Source: Conidiobolus incongruus B7586 (lineage: Eukaryota; Entomophthoromycota; Entomophthoromycetes; Entomophthorales; Conidiobolaceae). From it: a stretch of 10,128 bases of DNA. Positions 1 through 9,679 of this stretch are shown in pieces. The notes beneath the pieces were generated by a model. The model had not been told where the DNA came from. It did no database searches and worked only from the letters and a program-made list of their open reading frames with translations. The translations under genes were made by a program, and so were the position numbers. How positions within the stretch are numbered: position 1 is the stretch's first letter; the number at the start of each line of letters is the position of its first letter. The stretch is from the NCBI GenBank assembly GCA_000697335.1, contig JNEM01006532.1, positions 1-10,128 on the forward strand, given 5' to 3'.

Positions 1-300
1 TGATTTTGGTTAGTTAAAATATTGGCAGGCAATTAAATTCAAGGTGATTCAAGTTCTTGATGTTTTCAGCGTCGGTGTGAGGATCAAGTGTTCGCTGCTA
101 CCATATAACAGGGCAATGTATACAAGTTGTTTCAATGTGAACAGTGTGGGAAAAAAGTCCTTGTTTATTTGGCGATGGTTCCCATTTTTATATGTAAAAG
201 TTGGTGAGGGTTCAGAGGTAAAATTAGACAAGATAAGATCAAGTAGATAAAAGAGATAAGATAAGGTAAGCAGATATGATTGACAGTGTCACGATGATGA
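1..300. other. Gene-free left flank of moderate base composition
   Basis: This stretch is clearly less AT-rich than the desert that follows, so it may be the promoter, untranslated region or spacer of a gene lying to the left of the window. Two short open frames overlap here on opposite strands (68 and 60 residues). Neither has recognisable domain text, a signal peptide or a transmembrane segment, and they largely shadow each other, so I do not call either a gene. Its right end carries the GATA motif cluster listed separately. No splice-bounded exon of a known family was recognised. Confidence 0.4.
231..265 (+). promoter_or_regulatory. Cluster of four GATA-factor-like motifs (HGATAR)
   Basis: Four AGATAA cores, three of them AGATAAG, begin near 231, 245, 254 and 259, all on the plus strand within 35 bases. 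HGATAR is the known core site of fungal GATA zinc-finger regulators such as the nitrogen regulators AreA/Gln3 and the iron regulator SreA, and tandem sites are typical of functional targets. No gene start is visible close by, so the target, if any, would most likely be the gene to the left of the window. In AT-rich DNA GATA words arise easily, and the purine-rich run could equally be a degenerate simple repeat. The motif reading is certain; function is inferred. Confidence 0.35.
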
Positions 301-2040
301 CAAAGTGATCTGATCTATGACATGAATCAATATAAACTTATTAAATTTTATATTAAATAGTATCAATATAATATATATTAATAAATATAGTCTTGATCTT
401 AAGAATAGTCAATAAAACTTAAAAATTAAAAAATTTAAGAGGAAAAAAAAGGAACTTGATTTATCAGTTAAATTAATATTATTTAAATAATTAAAATAAT
501 TTTAAAATATAAATTATTGAATAATTTATAGTTAAATGAATTATATAGAATTATATATAAGAATTTTAAGAGTTAGTCTCCTAAAAAAATCTGAGACATA
601 AGGACAAATCTAAAAAAAATTAAACTTAAATTAGATTTAGATTTTATTAAGTTTGAAATATTAAATACCTTTTTAATAAAATAAAAAATATCATTCAAAT
701 TATAAAGATAATATATATTTTATATAATTTTTTTTATTATATTAAAATTAAAACCTTAAATAGCAAAATTAATATTTCAAAGTAATATTTTTTGAATATA
801 AATATATTTAGTATATTAAATTAATTCTTAATAAAAAAAATATTTAATTATAATTCCATTAATATAATTTTCAAAATAATATTATTAAGAATGATATAAC
901 TAATAAAAATAAAATCAATTAATATAAATTTACGTTTTTTATATTAAATTTTAAAAATCAAAACCTAATTTAAGATTTTTAATATATAAATTAAATTAAT
1001 ATTTAATAAGGAGTTTTATAAATATTTTATGATAATTATAATTGATATTTAAAAGAATAATATTGTAAGTTAATAACAACAATTAACAGCAAAAGAAACT
1101 GGTTTTTTAATACTTTAGAGTATATCAAAACTTGATCACTAAGTATTAAGAAATCAACTAGTAATAAATAAAATATTTATTAATAATTAGGCTTTGTTTT
1201 ATTAAGCTTTGAATAATATATTCATATTACACAATAATATAACAAAATCTGATACATAACTCTAAGATGCATGCAAGATTAATAATAGTGAATCATTTTA
1301 TGCTTATAAATACAATAAATTTTAAAAGAGATAAAGGAAAATAAAGCATAATTTAAATAAAATATATTAAGTTAAATATTAAAAATAAAATACTTTAATT
1401 TTTATAATACTTAAAATAAAAACAAAGTTAATTTTTAAAAATATATATTACCAGCTTTGTTTTACAAAAATAAAATTTTAATTATTTTTATTTTATATTT
1501 TAATATATTAAAAAATGAACAATATTAACTAAATTTAAAAGTTATCCATAATTAAAAATTAAATTCAAATTATAAACCTTAATAAAAACATTATTTTTTG
1601 AATTTATTTATTAAATAATATAAAGAATATATTAGTAAAATTTATTATATTTGTCATATTTATAATAAATTATAAAAATAATAATCTTAAAGATCAATTA
1701 TTTAAAACATTATAATATGAAAAAATAATTGAAATAATTAAAAAAACTATATTAATGATATATAAAAAATTACCAGATTAATCATTAAATAGTACCATAT
1801 TATTTTTATTTTTATAATAAAATTATCAAAATAGTCTTATTATAATTTAAATAATATTTATTCAACAAAGCTATAGAATTTTTGTTGCAAGATAATCGTT
1901 TATGACGAGTATTATATGAGCAAAATATATGATAATTTTGGATATTTGCATCTTTATTTTAGGTCAAGCAAATTTTGAAAGATCCTTAATACTATATAAA
2001 GATGAATGATAACATCAATATTATTAAAAATATATTTGTT
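301..2040. other. AT desert without recognisable genes
   Basis: Sampled 60-base lines here hold only about 5-7 G or C, roughly 10% GC, far below the two coding regions of the window. All six frames are broken by frequent stops and no recognisable protein text, tRNA B-box-like sequence or tandem array was seen. Composition of this kind is known from RIP-eroded repeat DNA and AT isochores of ascomycetes, and also from some fungal centromeres. Which of these applies cannot be decided by reading. The only structure noted is the short palindrome at 508-530. Confidence 0.6.
508..530. repeat. Perfect 11-bp-arm palindrome with one-base centre
   Basis: Bases 508-518 (TATAAATTATT) are the exact reverse complement of 520-530, around a single G at 519. 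The arms contain only A and T. In DNA this AT-rich, palindromes of this length are expected by chance a few times in 10 kb, so no function is claimed. Confidence 0.5.
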
Positions 2041-3027
2041 TACTATCTAACCATCAATCAAGTCAGTCTTCCAAAATTGGTGTTGGATTCACCTCCTTGA
2101 GATCTCTGGACCCCATGCAGAATTTGGATAAAAGTGATCAAATTTGATTAAGTTTGGAAAGTTAAGTTTTAAGAATAATAATTAATATGGTTCACAAAAA
2201 ATTGGGTGAAGTATTAAATTTCAAATAATTATTAAAAAACGATTAATCACATTTAATTATTTTTTCTAATATATAACATAGGTAATTAAATCCTTGAGAG
2301 CCACTATCAATGATATAATTTTCAACCATTAATAAATCTTACAATATTATTTATTCATATTATTATTTTTAAAATGAATAAATATTTATTTTGTTGAAAA
2401 AAAATTAATGATAATACCCCAATCAATAATGTGGATACAAATAGGGTCAAGACTTAGGTTATGTTCTAATAATTTTAATAATTTCAAAATTATAATCAAA
2501 TTGTAAATTTTAACTAGTGATAGTTATAATATTTTCCAGTTAAAAAGAATTTATATTTCCAGAGTGGTAAAAATAATAATTTCTAATAGAATATAATTAT
2601 TAATAATGATGATATAATCAGCTAAATAAGGAATATAAATTCAAGGTATAAACCAGAAAATAACTTGAATAAAATTGATGACTGAATACATAGGGTGAAA
2701 GAAGGTGGATGGTTATAAGATTGGAACGAGTTGAGTATATTTTAAACTGTGGGGGAAATGAGCTTGGTATTATAATATAGGAGTGAATTACATAACTTAT
2801 TACAGGTTATTTTATCATCATTAAAAATATATATAATTTTAATGAATCACTTATTCTACTGAATTTTTATCATCCTTATTTGAATGAATTTAAAATTTTA
2901 TTATTATATTAGATTATTATTATTATTATTATTATTATTATGAGATACGTTATTATGGTTTTTTGTTAAATGTCGAATTTAAGGAGATATAAAAAATTCA
3001 ATCCCTGAAAAATGATTTTAATCTTGT
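2041..3027. other. Spacer with intermediate composition, downstream of the minus-strand gene
   Basis: GC content rises here. The line at 2101-2160 holds about 37% GC, and 2640-2780 is also richer than the desert. Neither patch gives an open frame with recognisable protein text on either strand. They may be untranslated or regulatory DNA, or decayed remnants of genes or repeats. The right end lies beyond the stop codon of the minus-strand gene and would hold its 3' untranslated region; no convincing polyadenylation signal stands out against the AT-rich background. Confidence 0.4.
2913..2941. repeat. (ATT)n trinucleotide microsatellite
   Basis: An uninterrupted period-3 ATT tract of 29 bases (nearly ten units) lies about 87 bases beyond the stop codon of the minus-strand gene. 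It is outside the coding frame. Microsatellites of this length are commonly variable between strains. Confidence 0.9.
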
Positions 3028-3711
3028 TTAGGAGCAAAAGCGGCATTGATTCAATTCTATTAGGCTAGGAATATCCCAGTTGCAGTCAAACAGGGTCTTC
3101 TTATTCAAAAAGTTTATCCTCTCAAGGTTGAGAAGTTCTTCAAACTTAGACCTCCTGATGGAAATGACGGACTGGTTGACTGGGTAAGAGGACATTTTGC
3201 TACTCGAAACATGCTCAAACGTTGTACAATCTATGGGGTTCCTGTGGGTAGGAATTTGAGAAGGATGGAGCTGGAAGTTGAGTTGAGCGTAATGGGGCTG
3301 ATAAGGATCTTCCATCTGATCACAGACATAATGTACCGTAGGATGATTTAATAGGTCTCGTATTTGATATATTTTAGTATCATGAATCTCTTGTGTTGGA
3401 ACATTTTCTAGATGAGGATGATGAGGGTGTTGGTAGCTGAGATATGCGCCTGGGCCCAACTCATAGAGATCTCCGTCAAATTCGGAAGGATCTATTGGCT
3501 GGAAGGTGATATCATTGGATAGCGTTGTGGTGAATAAGTAATTATTATCAATATCAGTTCCGGAAGAGAAAGGGGCAAAAAGATTTAGGAGAATTTGGTG
3601 GAGATAATCAAGCGTGGCATCTAAATTTAGTCTAATAAAAGCTGTAAGAGGCTTATCTTTTGTGAGCCAGTTGACTTCGATAACTGTTGTTTGAGGATTA
3701 ACAGCAACCAT
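3028..3711 (-). CDS. Uncharacterised 227-residue protein, possible distant pRiA4b ORF-3/MM3350-like fold
   Basis: This is an intact single-exon frame of 227 codons, by far the longest in the window outside the chaperone gene, and richer in GC than its surroundings (up to about 50% per line). The start is supported by an in-frame TAA seven codons upstream (3733-3735), A at -3 and G at +4, and a TATA-like box about 50 bases upstream. There is no signal peptide or membrane segment, so it is probably intracellular. Visible features are TLDYLH at residues 33-38, a histidine-rich patch at 95-100, DLL then HYVCDQMEDPYQPHYAQL at 119-144, and a C-terminal CRFCS. The order of a TLxxLH element followed by L-x-D-L-L and a Y-x-x-D-rich strand recalls the PRiA4_ORF3/MM3350-like family, which also occurs in fungi, but the family's typical aromatic and PPED residues are not evident. 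Function is unknown. No neighbouring gene gives context. Confidence 0.75.
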   Translation of the reverse strand: MVAVNPQTTVIEVNWLTKDKPLTAFIRLNLDATLDYLHQILLNLFAPFSSGTDIDNNYLFTTTLSNDITFQPIDPSEFDGDLYELGPGAYLSYQHPHHPHLENVPTQEIHDTKIYQIRDLLNHPTVHYVCDQMEDPYQPHYAQLNFQLHPSQIPTHRNPIDCTTFEHVSSSKMSSYPVNQSVISIRRSKFEELLNLERINFLNKKTLFDCNWDIPSLIELNQCRFCS

Positions 3712-3760
3712 GATAAATGAAAAAAAAGATATTTAGGTGATCAGATTGAAGGAGTGACCC

Positions 3761-3768
3761 TTTATATA
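3761..3768 (-). promoter_or_regulatory. TATA-like box upstream of the minus-strand gene
   Basis: Read on the minus strand this is TATATAAA, followed by GG, centred about 53 bases upstream of the ATG at 3711. It lies in DNA of moderate composition rather than the AT desert, which makes it somewhat more credible than other TATA words in the window. The short spacing implies a very short 5' untranslated leader. Confidence 0.4.
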
Positions 3769-4500
3769 CATAGAAATCCAGTTATTTCAAATCCATCAAT
3801 CCCCCAAAGTAATTGATGAACCCTAACATTTCAGATTAATTACAACTATAAATAATCATTAAAATCAGGTTTTTCAATTTTATCAATTTTCATAAATTAT
3901 TAAATTGACACAATTACCCAGACCGAGTTATCAAATTCAAGGATTCTTGCAGTGTAATTTGCTATCCCTACACTAACCATCAAATTAAATTTCCTATCAA
4001 CAATGGAGTGTTGACTAGTTGCCTTGATTTCACTTTGAGTCAATTAGAACCGGTTAAAACAAATAGAAGAAATGGAATTTGGTAAAATTAGGTTGAGGAT
4101 GAGGGTGCGCTAAATAGAACGTTTCAAAAAATACCAGTTATTCAGTGGGATTTGTGATTTTTTTACCAGATTTATATTGAAACAGTTTTAACTCTCTCAT
4201 AACAATACCGCAAAATTTGAAATTTACCTAATTATCAATATTATCACTTCCGCTCCAACCCTCCTATTCATCCACCGAGTTTGATTACAAGCTACCCATT
4301 CCTTGAATAATTACTCCTGCTAATTTTCCAGTATATCCTCTTAACACCACCATTAAACTGGTATTTCTAGTCATACAAAATCCTCAATGATTTCTTTGAT
4401 ACAAATTCGAGGAAAATCGGGGTGATAAATCTATGTTCATAATATTTTGTCCTGGTATTACCTTAATTATTTCACAATTATCTGGTCCTAATTACTAAAT
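3769..4500. other. Upstream spacer of the minus-strand gene, no further gene seen
   Basis: Composition stays moderate (roughly one third GC by eye), and the DNA contains varied, non-repetitive text. Both strands were read for open frames and splice-bounded exons. Only very short frames occur, for example a 22-codon one on the minus strand around 4260-4350, without recognisable similarity. It probably holds the extended promoter of the 3028-3711 gene. No GATA or stress-element cluster was noticed. Confidence 0.4.
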
Positions 4501-4554
4501 CTAGTATTTTACAGGATTTGTTTACACTAATTTTATCATTAACAGATACTAATG

Positions 4555-4588
4555 AATATACATTCATGTGCATTATAAAATGTATATT
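4555..4588. repeat. Inverted repeat, 10-bp arms with 14-base loop
   Basis: Bases 4555-4564 (AATATACATT) are the exact reverse complement of 4579-4588 (AATGTATATT). The loop contains CATGTGCAT. The structure lies at the junction between the moderate-composition island and the AT desert. In DNA this AT-rich it may be chance. Confidence 0.45.
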
Positions 4589-4663
4589 ACAAAATGGTAA
4601 AATATTAATGAGTCAATTGAAATAAATTAGTATATTATCTAATTTTATACTTTATACTAATAT

Positions 4664-4665
<2 letters not shown>

Positions 4666-4695
<30 letters not shown>
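4666..4695. repeat. (AT)15 dinucleotide microsatellite
   Basis: This is an uninterrupted AT alternation of 30 bases. A shorter tract of about 15 bases follows at 4731-4745. Such tracts are slippage-prone and can extrude cruciforms. They mark the left part of the large AT desert and have no visible relation to a gene. Confidence 0.9.
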
Positions 4696-4698
<3 letters not shown>

Positions 4699-4730
4699 TA
4701 CTTTATCATATTTAAATATATCAATTTGAA

Positions 4731-4745
4731 ATATATATATATATA
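4731..4745. repeat. Short (AT)n tract
   Basis: Seven and a half AT units lie 35 bases after the longer (AT)15 tract, separated by non-repeat AT-rich DNA. It is probably an independent simple-repeat expansion. Confidence 0.8.
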
Positions 4746-7700
4746 AACATAACACATTAAAATATAATGAAAATTTGGATATTTATATTAAATTGTTTCA
4801 AATTTTGTATTTACATTAGTGAAATAGCGTGTCAAATATCAAAATAAATTACAAAGATAATACTCGGATATATAACTTTTTTGATCAATTTATTTTTATT
4901 TTTATAATATCAATAGTCTATAACAATATATTTACTCATAATTTATAACGGATGATATAACCAACCAACTTGGGATAATTGATTGTTGTAAATATGAAAT
5001 GGGAAAATTATTCATGAGAATAGTATCCATCAAATTAAATTGGAATTATGTTTCAAAAGTTTTTGACAATTTTAAATCTCATCCAAATTTTAACTAAAAT
5101 ATTATTATAAATAGATAGTGATTGAGAAACTGTAACCTCTCACTTTAATCATATTATTTTATTTGATATTTTTCAAATGGTACAATGATAGTATCATTTA
5201 TATAGTCTAACTTTATATATATCAGATACTGCTTACAAAATGGTTGGTGAACAGCGTGACCATTGAAAAACAATAACTATTCAAATATATTGTATTAAAA
5301 TTATTAGTTAAGCAAATAAAAAAGATAAACTCAATTTTTTCAAGTTTAATAATTAATAATATATGTGATAACTATAGAATATTATCTATAGTACAATAAC
5401 AATGTGCCTAGATCGATAATTTTAGTTTATAAACATTAGCTACAAGCTTTAACTACCAATTCATATATATTAACACATAGTAGAGAAATATATTAAAAAT
5501 AATAAATTATTATCGACTCTGTGATTCTTAAATCTCAATTATATATTTGAAATGACTATTGAAAAAACATGCTTTAACATATCTTTAACCTTGAATATAA
5601 TTATTAGAATTTTGAAGAATATTCATTTTATCCATTATTTTTAAGTTATATTATTTAATAACTATTTCATACAGTTATTTTTATAAAGTCTAGAATTTTC
5701 CTATATGTATAAATCTAGAAACTTAATATAACCAAAATTTTTTATTTACATTAAAATTATTAAAATTTATTTGTTCTTGGTATTACTTCACCATACTGAT
5801 TTATTGATTATTTCTAACATACTAATCCAGTTTTTACTAACCATTCCTTTGAAAAGCATAATACTAACTCAAGTGATAATTTCACAACCTATTAATATAA
5901 TTATTTAATGAACAAGTTTCGATTTAACTAACAATGTTATCTATTTTAAAAAAAATTGAATTATGTCAATAGATTTAAAATTAAATATTTTCAATATCAC
6001 TTGTCTAAAATTTGATATATTGCATAACAATTGGGTCTAATGAAAAGGTATATATTTACTTTTTTTAATTTATAATTGCGAATTTTAAGAGATTCAATAT
6101 TTATTGCATGTATTCAATAATTCGAAATTTTCAATACAAAAACCAGATATTCGAATGATATAAATACTTATGATCTTTAAATTAATATATATTATGAATT
6201 TTGGAATAAAAGCAATATAATTCAAAATATAAATATTCATATTATTTATGAAGCCAGTAATCTGGAAATAAATTGCAACTATGTTAATATTATATATCAT
6301 CAATTTATTAATAAATATGATTTAGTATTCAGTGTAGGATTTTATGGGAATTTTTATGATGTAAGATTAAAAATAACTTAAAATTTTAATATTATTTATA
6401 TTAATCAAAATATAAATCAAAATAATATAAATTTTTAAATAAATTATATATTAATAATCTTTATTTATTTTATATAAAGATAATATTTTAAAAATTTTTA
6501 TCTAATTCATCAAAAGAGAACTGACTTTAAAATTAATTATTATTTATTATCTCAAAATCTAAAAAATAATAAATTTTTTAATTTCTGATTTTTCAGAAAT
6601 ATTATTGATTTATAATAATTATTATATAATATAAATCAAAAAATATATAGAATTAACCTATATATATATTACTATATAATATTTTTTCATTAAAAAAAAT
6701 TTCCTTTTGAAAAGTTTATTATTTAATTTTATATTATTTATAAAGTTATTAAAATATTTAATATCAGTTATATAAATATATTATAAATATTAAAGTTCAA
6801 ATTTAATATAATAAAATATAAAATTATTACCTTATAATTCTATTTTTGATTAATAAAGTTAAAATAGTTAAAATAAATAATATTAATTAGAATATAATTA
6901 AATATTAGAATTTTAATAATAAATCATGATAAATGATAAACTATATGTATTTTTATATAATCTTTTATTATAACATAAGTTAAAATATTAGAATTACTTA
7001 AAACTATCTTTATTACCAATTCCAATAAATAAGTATATTATTTATAAAACAATATAGATAATTATAATAAGTTAAAATTTTATATAAAATGTTTTTGAAT
7101 TATAAAAAGAAAATCAACTATTAATAAACTTTATATTATTTTTTTAATTAAATTTTCTTTTATTAGTATTTAGAGTAAAATTTAAATATAATATTATTTT
7201 ATATAAAGTTTATAAAATATATAAAATAAAAGTGAAAAAATATTCTCATTAGATATAACTTGGAAAAATTATCATATTTAGTATATTTATTAAACTTCAA
7301 CCTATATAATTATAATTATTTTGAATAATTAAAAATTATACCTATAGGAATGAAATTTTTTTAATAAAATTTAATTTGTTTATAAAATATTTAATATAAT
7401 TTTCTAATAAAAAGAGCTCTTTAATTATTATAAATTTATCAAAAATATAAGAAAATATTATTTTTAATAATAAAAAATTAATTATTATATATTAAGGATT
7501 TTATTCAGATTAAATTTTAAAAAAGTCTTATTATTTAAATTTTAAATTAATTATTTCCAATATTTCTATTAAATCTTTCTAACCTTGATATTTATAAAAA
7601 AACATTAATAAAGTCCATTTATATCGATGATATTAATACTTAAAATAAGATATTATATTTAACATCATTAATTTTATTCATTTATAAAAATTTTATTATT

Positions 7701-7941
7701 AGATCATTTTATATTAATAAAATTAAAATAATAATATTTCATTGTTTTGATATATTATTATAAATTTGAAAGTATTATGCAAAATATTATTATCTTTTTA
7801 TAAAAGTGATTGCTAGCAATATATATAGTTGGTGATTAAAATAGGTAAGCTATTGTTTTTTAATAATAATATTAAATCAATGGCTTAATTAAAATGCTGA
7901 AAAAATATTATTATCATTATAGAGGTCAATTAATCTCATAT

Positions 7942-8131
7942 TGTTAGACCTAAAAATTCATCTCTTATAATCCAGTTGTCAGTTAAAAATAGAGTTTAGA
8001 GGTGAGATAAGTTTTTTAGATAATAAGACCTTTAGAGTAGAGTGATATACTTTTTGGAGTAATATCACTATAAGGAAATAGATGACGAGGCAAAGATTCT
8101 CGGGTGAGTTAACATCTAGGTAATCAGAGCC
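7942..8131 (+). mobile_element. Possible fossil Copia-type LTR with adjacent primer-binding-site-like sequence
   Basis: A richer islet (about 30% GC against 10-15% around it) begins with TGTTA at 7942 and reaches TAACA at 8110-8114, the inverted terminal dinucleotide pattern and extension common to Copia-type LTRs, giving a candidate LTR of 173 bp. Four bases further, 8118-8131 closely resembles the site complementary to the 3' end of initiator tRNA-Met that Copia elements use as primer-binding site. This order (LTR, short gap, primer site) would make it a 5' LTR of an element on the plus strand. No gag-pol text is readable to the right, so any element is broken and old. No second LTR copy was recognised. 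The call rests on short motifs and could be coincidence. Confidence 0.3.
8041..8069. repeat. Hairpin-forming inverted repeat inside the 7.9-8.2 kb islet
   Basis: The left arm 8041-8051 (AGTGATATACT) pairs with 8058-8069 (AGTAATATCACT) with a single bulged base and a six-base loop (TTTTGG). The arms include G:C pairs, so this is less likely to be chance than the pure A/T palindromes elsewhere. It falls within the candidate LTR, where it could be a fold in the transcribed part, but no function can be assigned. Confidence 0.5.
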
Positions 8132-8160
8132 TGATAATCTATAATAAATCAAGTTTTATA

Positions 8161-9470
8161 GATTTACACAATTTACTTCAATATGTTTGTTAATCAATAG
8201 CAATAAATAAATATAAATACAACAAATATGAGAGAATTTAATGACATTTCAGTGTATATATAAATCAAAGCAATATGCATTCTATTATAGGCTTATCTAT
8301 TTAAAGTTATATGCCAAATAAGGTTGGATATTTAAAACATTTTCTTGATAAAATAATGATATAAATATTAATTAATTTTTAGTGAAATTAGTATATAATT
8401 TATAATAATACCTTATGATTTATTTAAAAAATATGTCATATAGATAATCTAATTATAATAAGATTAGAATAAAAATGTAGAAAAAATATAAAATATCAAC
8501 ACTGTTTATAAATAACACTATTTTTCAAAAAATTAAATTCAAAAACTAAAAATGATATATAATTTATTAAATTGACATCATATTATATTGATTTAGAAGA
8601 GTTATGATGGATAATGTAATAGAATTAACTTAACTGCTATATCACTATGCAAAATAACTGGTATTCAAGCTCAATATAGATCAAAGTTATTATAGTAAAT
8701 ATAGCTATATTACGTTTAAAATGTTTTAGTTATTTCTCAATAAAAAAAATTATATTCCAGCTTTGATACCTAATTTATCACTGATTGAAAAAGTATTTTT
8801 CCAATTAATGGCAAATATGGTTTTATTTAATTTTCCCTACATAGTTAAGTATATAGATAAATCAACTAATTTTACACACGACTATTGACAACAACATTTT
8901 TATGTAATAATTATTAATGTTCTTGAAATATTTTAAGTTTATTAAAAATATTATATAATAATTATAAATACATGGCAATATAAAGTGCTAGAAAATTGAT
9001 AATCAGTAGAATAAACTATTATTATTCTTATATTTAAAGATCAAATAAGTATTTGTTTTAGAAAGTTTTCAAATTTCCCAATTTAAATATCGAACAGTTA
9101 ATATTAAATAATGTGATGAAGTCAATATAAATACGATGAAAATCACTAAGTTGTTAGATCTTATATTTAGCTTAAATATAATATAATGCAAGACTATAAT
9201 TTACTATTAAAATATTATTTGAATATAACATTAATTGCATTAATATTTAATGATGTTGTAATCTATTAAACAAAATACCTTAATGAATAAGCTTTAATTA
9301 ATTCATTTCAATTTTAAAATATAAAAGATATAATGAAAATTTTTTTGTATAATAATTTTGGAAATTAAAATTATAGCAACTTGTAAAGAAGTAAAGAATA
9401 GCTTGAATAAATCGATTAATGATCAAACTGATTAAATAAAGCTTTAATAATTTATTTAAAGCTATTCAGA
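8161..9470. other. AT-rich spacer without recognisable genes
   Basis: No coding frame, RNA gene or clear repeat array was seen on either strand. If the islet to the left is a 5' LTR, this would be the eroded internal part of that element, but no retroelement protein text can be read. An inverted repeat with 9-bp arms occurs at 9432-9440 and 9451-9459 (TTAAATAAA / TTTATTTAA), all A/T and probably chance. Confidence 0.5.
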
Positions 9471-9679
9471 CTTGTGTATGTTAAGATTAATTGGCTGAGA
9501 ATGTTTGCATTTTATCTGAGTGATTTTGTGTTGGGGAGAAAATTGATCAAATGATAGAATAAAATTTGAATTTTGTCCCATAGATTAAAAAATCTTGTAA
9601 GATGTAGAATTGAATATTTTATTTTTCATTTAATATTTATAAATTGATATCATAATAATTCAATTTAACTATTAAAAAT
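9471..9679 (+). promoter_or_regulatory. Likely promoter and 5' leader of the Hsp110 gene
   Basis: The 200 bases before the ATG at 9680 become richer in G and T (for example 9480-9545) than the spacer to the left, as expected of a promoter. A TATAAA word lies at 9638-9643, 37 bases before the start codon; in such DNA it is weak evidence. Sse1/Hsp110 genes are often heat-inducible through heat-shock factor, but no clean nGAAnnTTCnnGAAn element is visible; the nearest is an imperfect GAATGTTT at 9499-9506. The start codon has A at -3. Confidence 0.35.

Larger units (their letters stand above)
4501..7920. other. Large AT desert without recognisable genes
   Basis: This 3.4-kb stretch holds no convincing coding region on either strand. 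The longest frame, 69 codons on the minus strand near 6094-6303, is made almost entirely of I, N, Y, K and F, as random AT-rich DNA would give. Composition is graded: about 15-28% GC on sampled lines up to 6.35 kb, then near 10% from 6.35 to 7.8 kb. No tRNA, rRNA or mitochondrial gene text was recognised. Likely explanations are RIP-eroded repeats, an AT isochore or centromere-type DNA; reading alone does not separate them. Confidence 0.6.

Noticed and set aside
44-250. Overlapping open frames of 68 (plus) and 60 (minus) residues
   Set aside because: They shadow each other on opposite strands, have no recognisable domain text and no supporting start context, so neither is called a gene.
437-454. 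18-base purine run resembling a polypurine tract
   Set aside because: It is not followed by a TG-starting repeat similar to the candidate LTR, and purine runs are common in AT-rich DNA.
2744-2757. G-rich run that could be a polypurine tract of a retroelement
   Set aside because: The following sequence does not match the start of the candidate LTR at 7942, and no partner LTR is visible.
6094-6303. 69-codon minus-strand frame rich in I, N, Y and K
   Set aside because: Its amino-acid content is what random AT-rich DNA encodes; there is no motif and no compositional contrast with its surroundings.
6350-7800. Possible mitochondrial DNA insertion suggested by extreme AT content
   Set aside because: No mitochondrial gene text, tRNA or GC-rich cluster typical of fungal mitochondrial DNA was recognised.
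9154-9164. Second TGTTAGA word that might start another LTR copy
   Set aside because: Similarity to the sequence at 7942 ends after about ten bases, so it is best explained by chance.
9432-9459. Inverted repeat with 9-bp arms before the Hsp110 promoter
   Set aside because: The arms are all A/T and of a length expected by chance in this composition.
9499-9506. Possible heat-shock element before the Hsp110 gene
   Set aside because: Only one imperfect GAAnnTTn unit is present; functional sites need three or more alternating GAA/TTC units.
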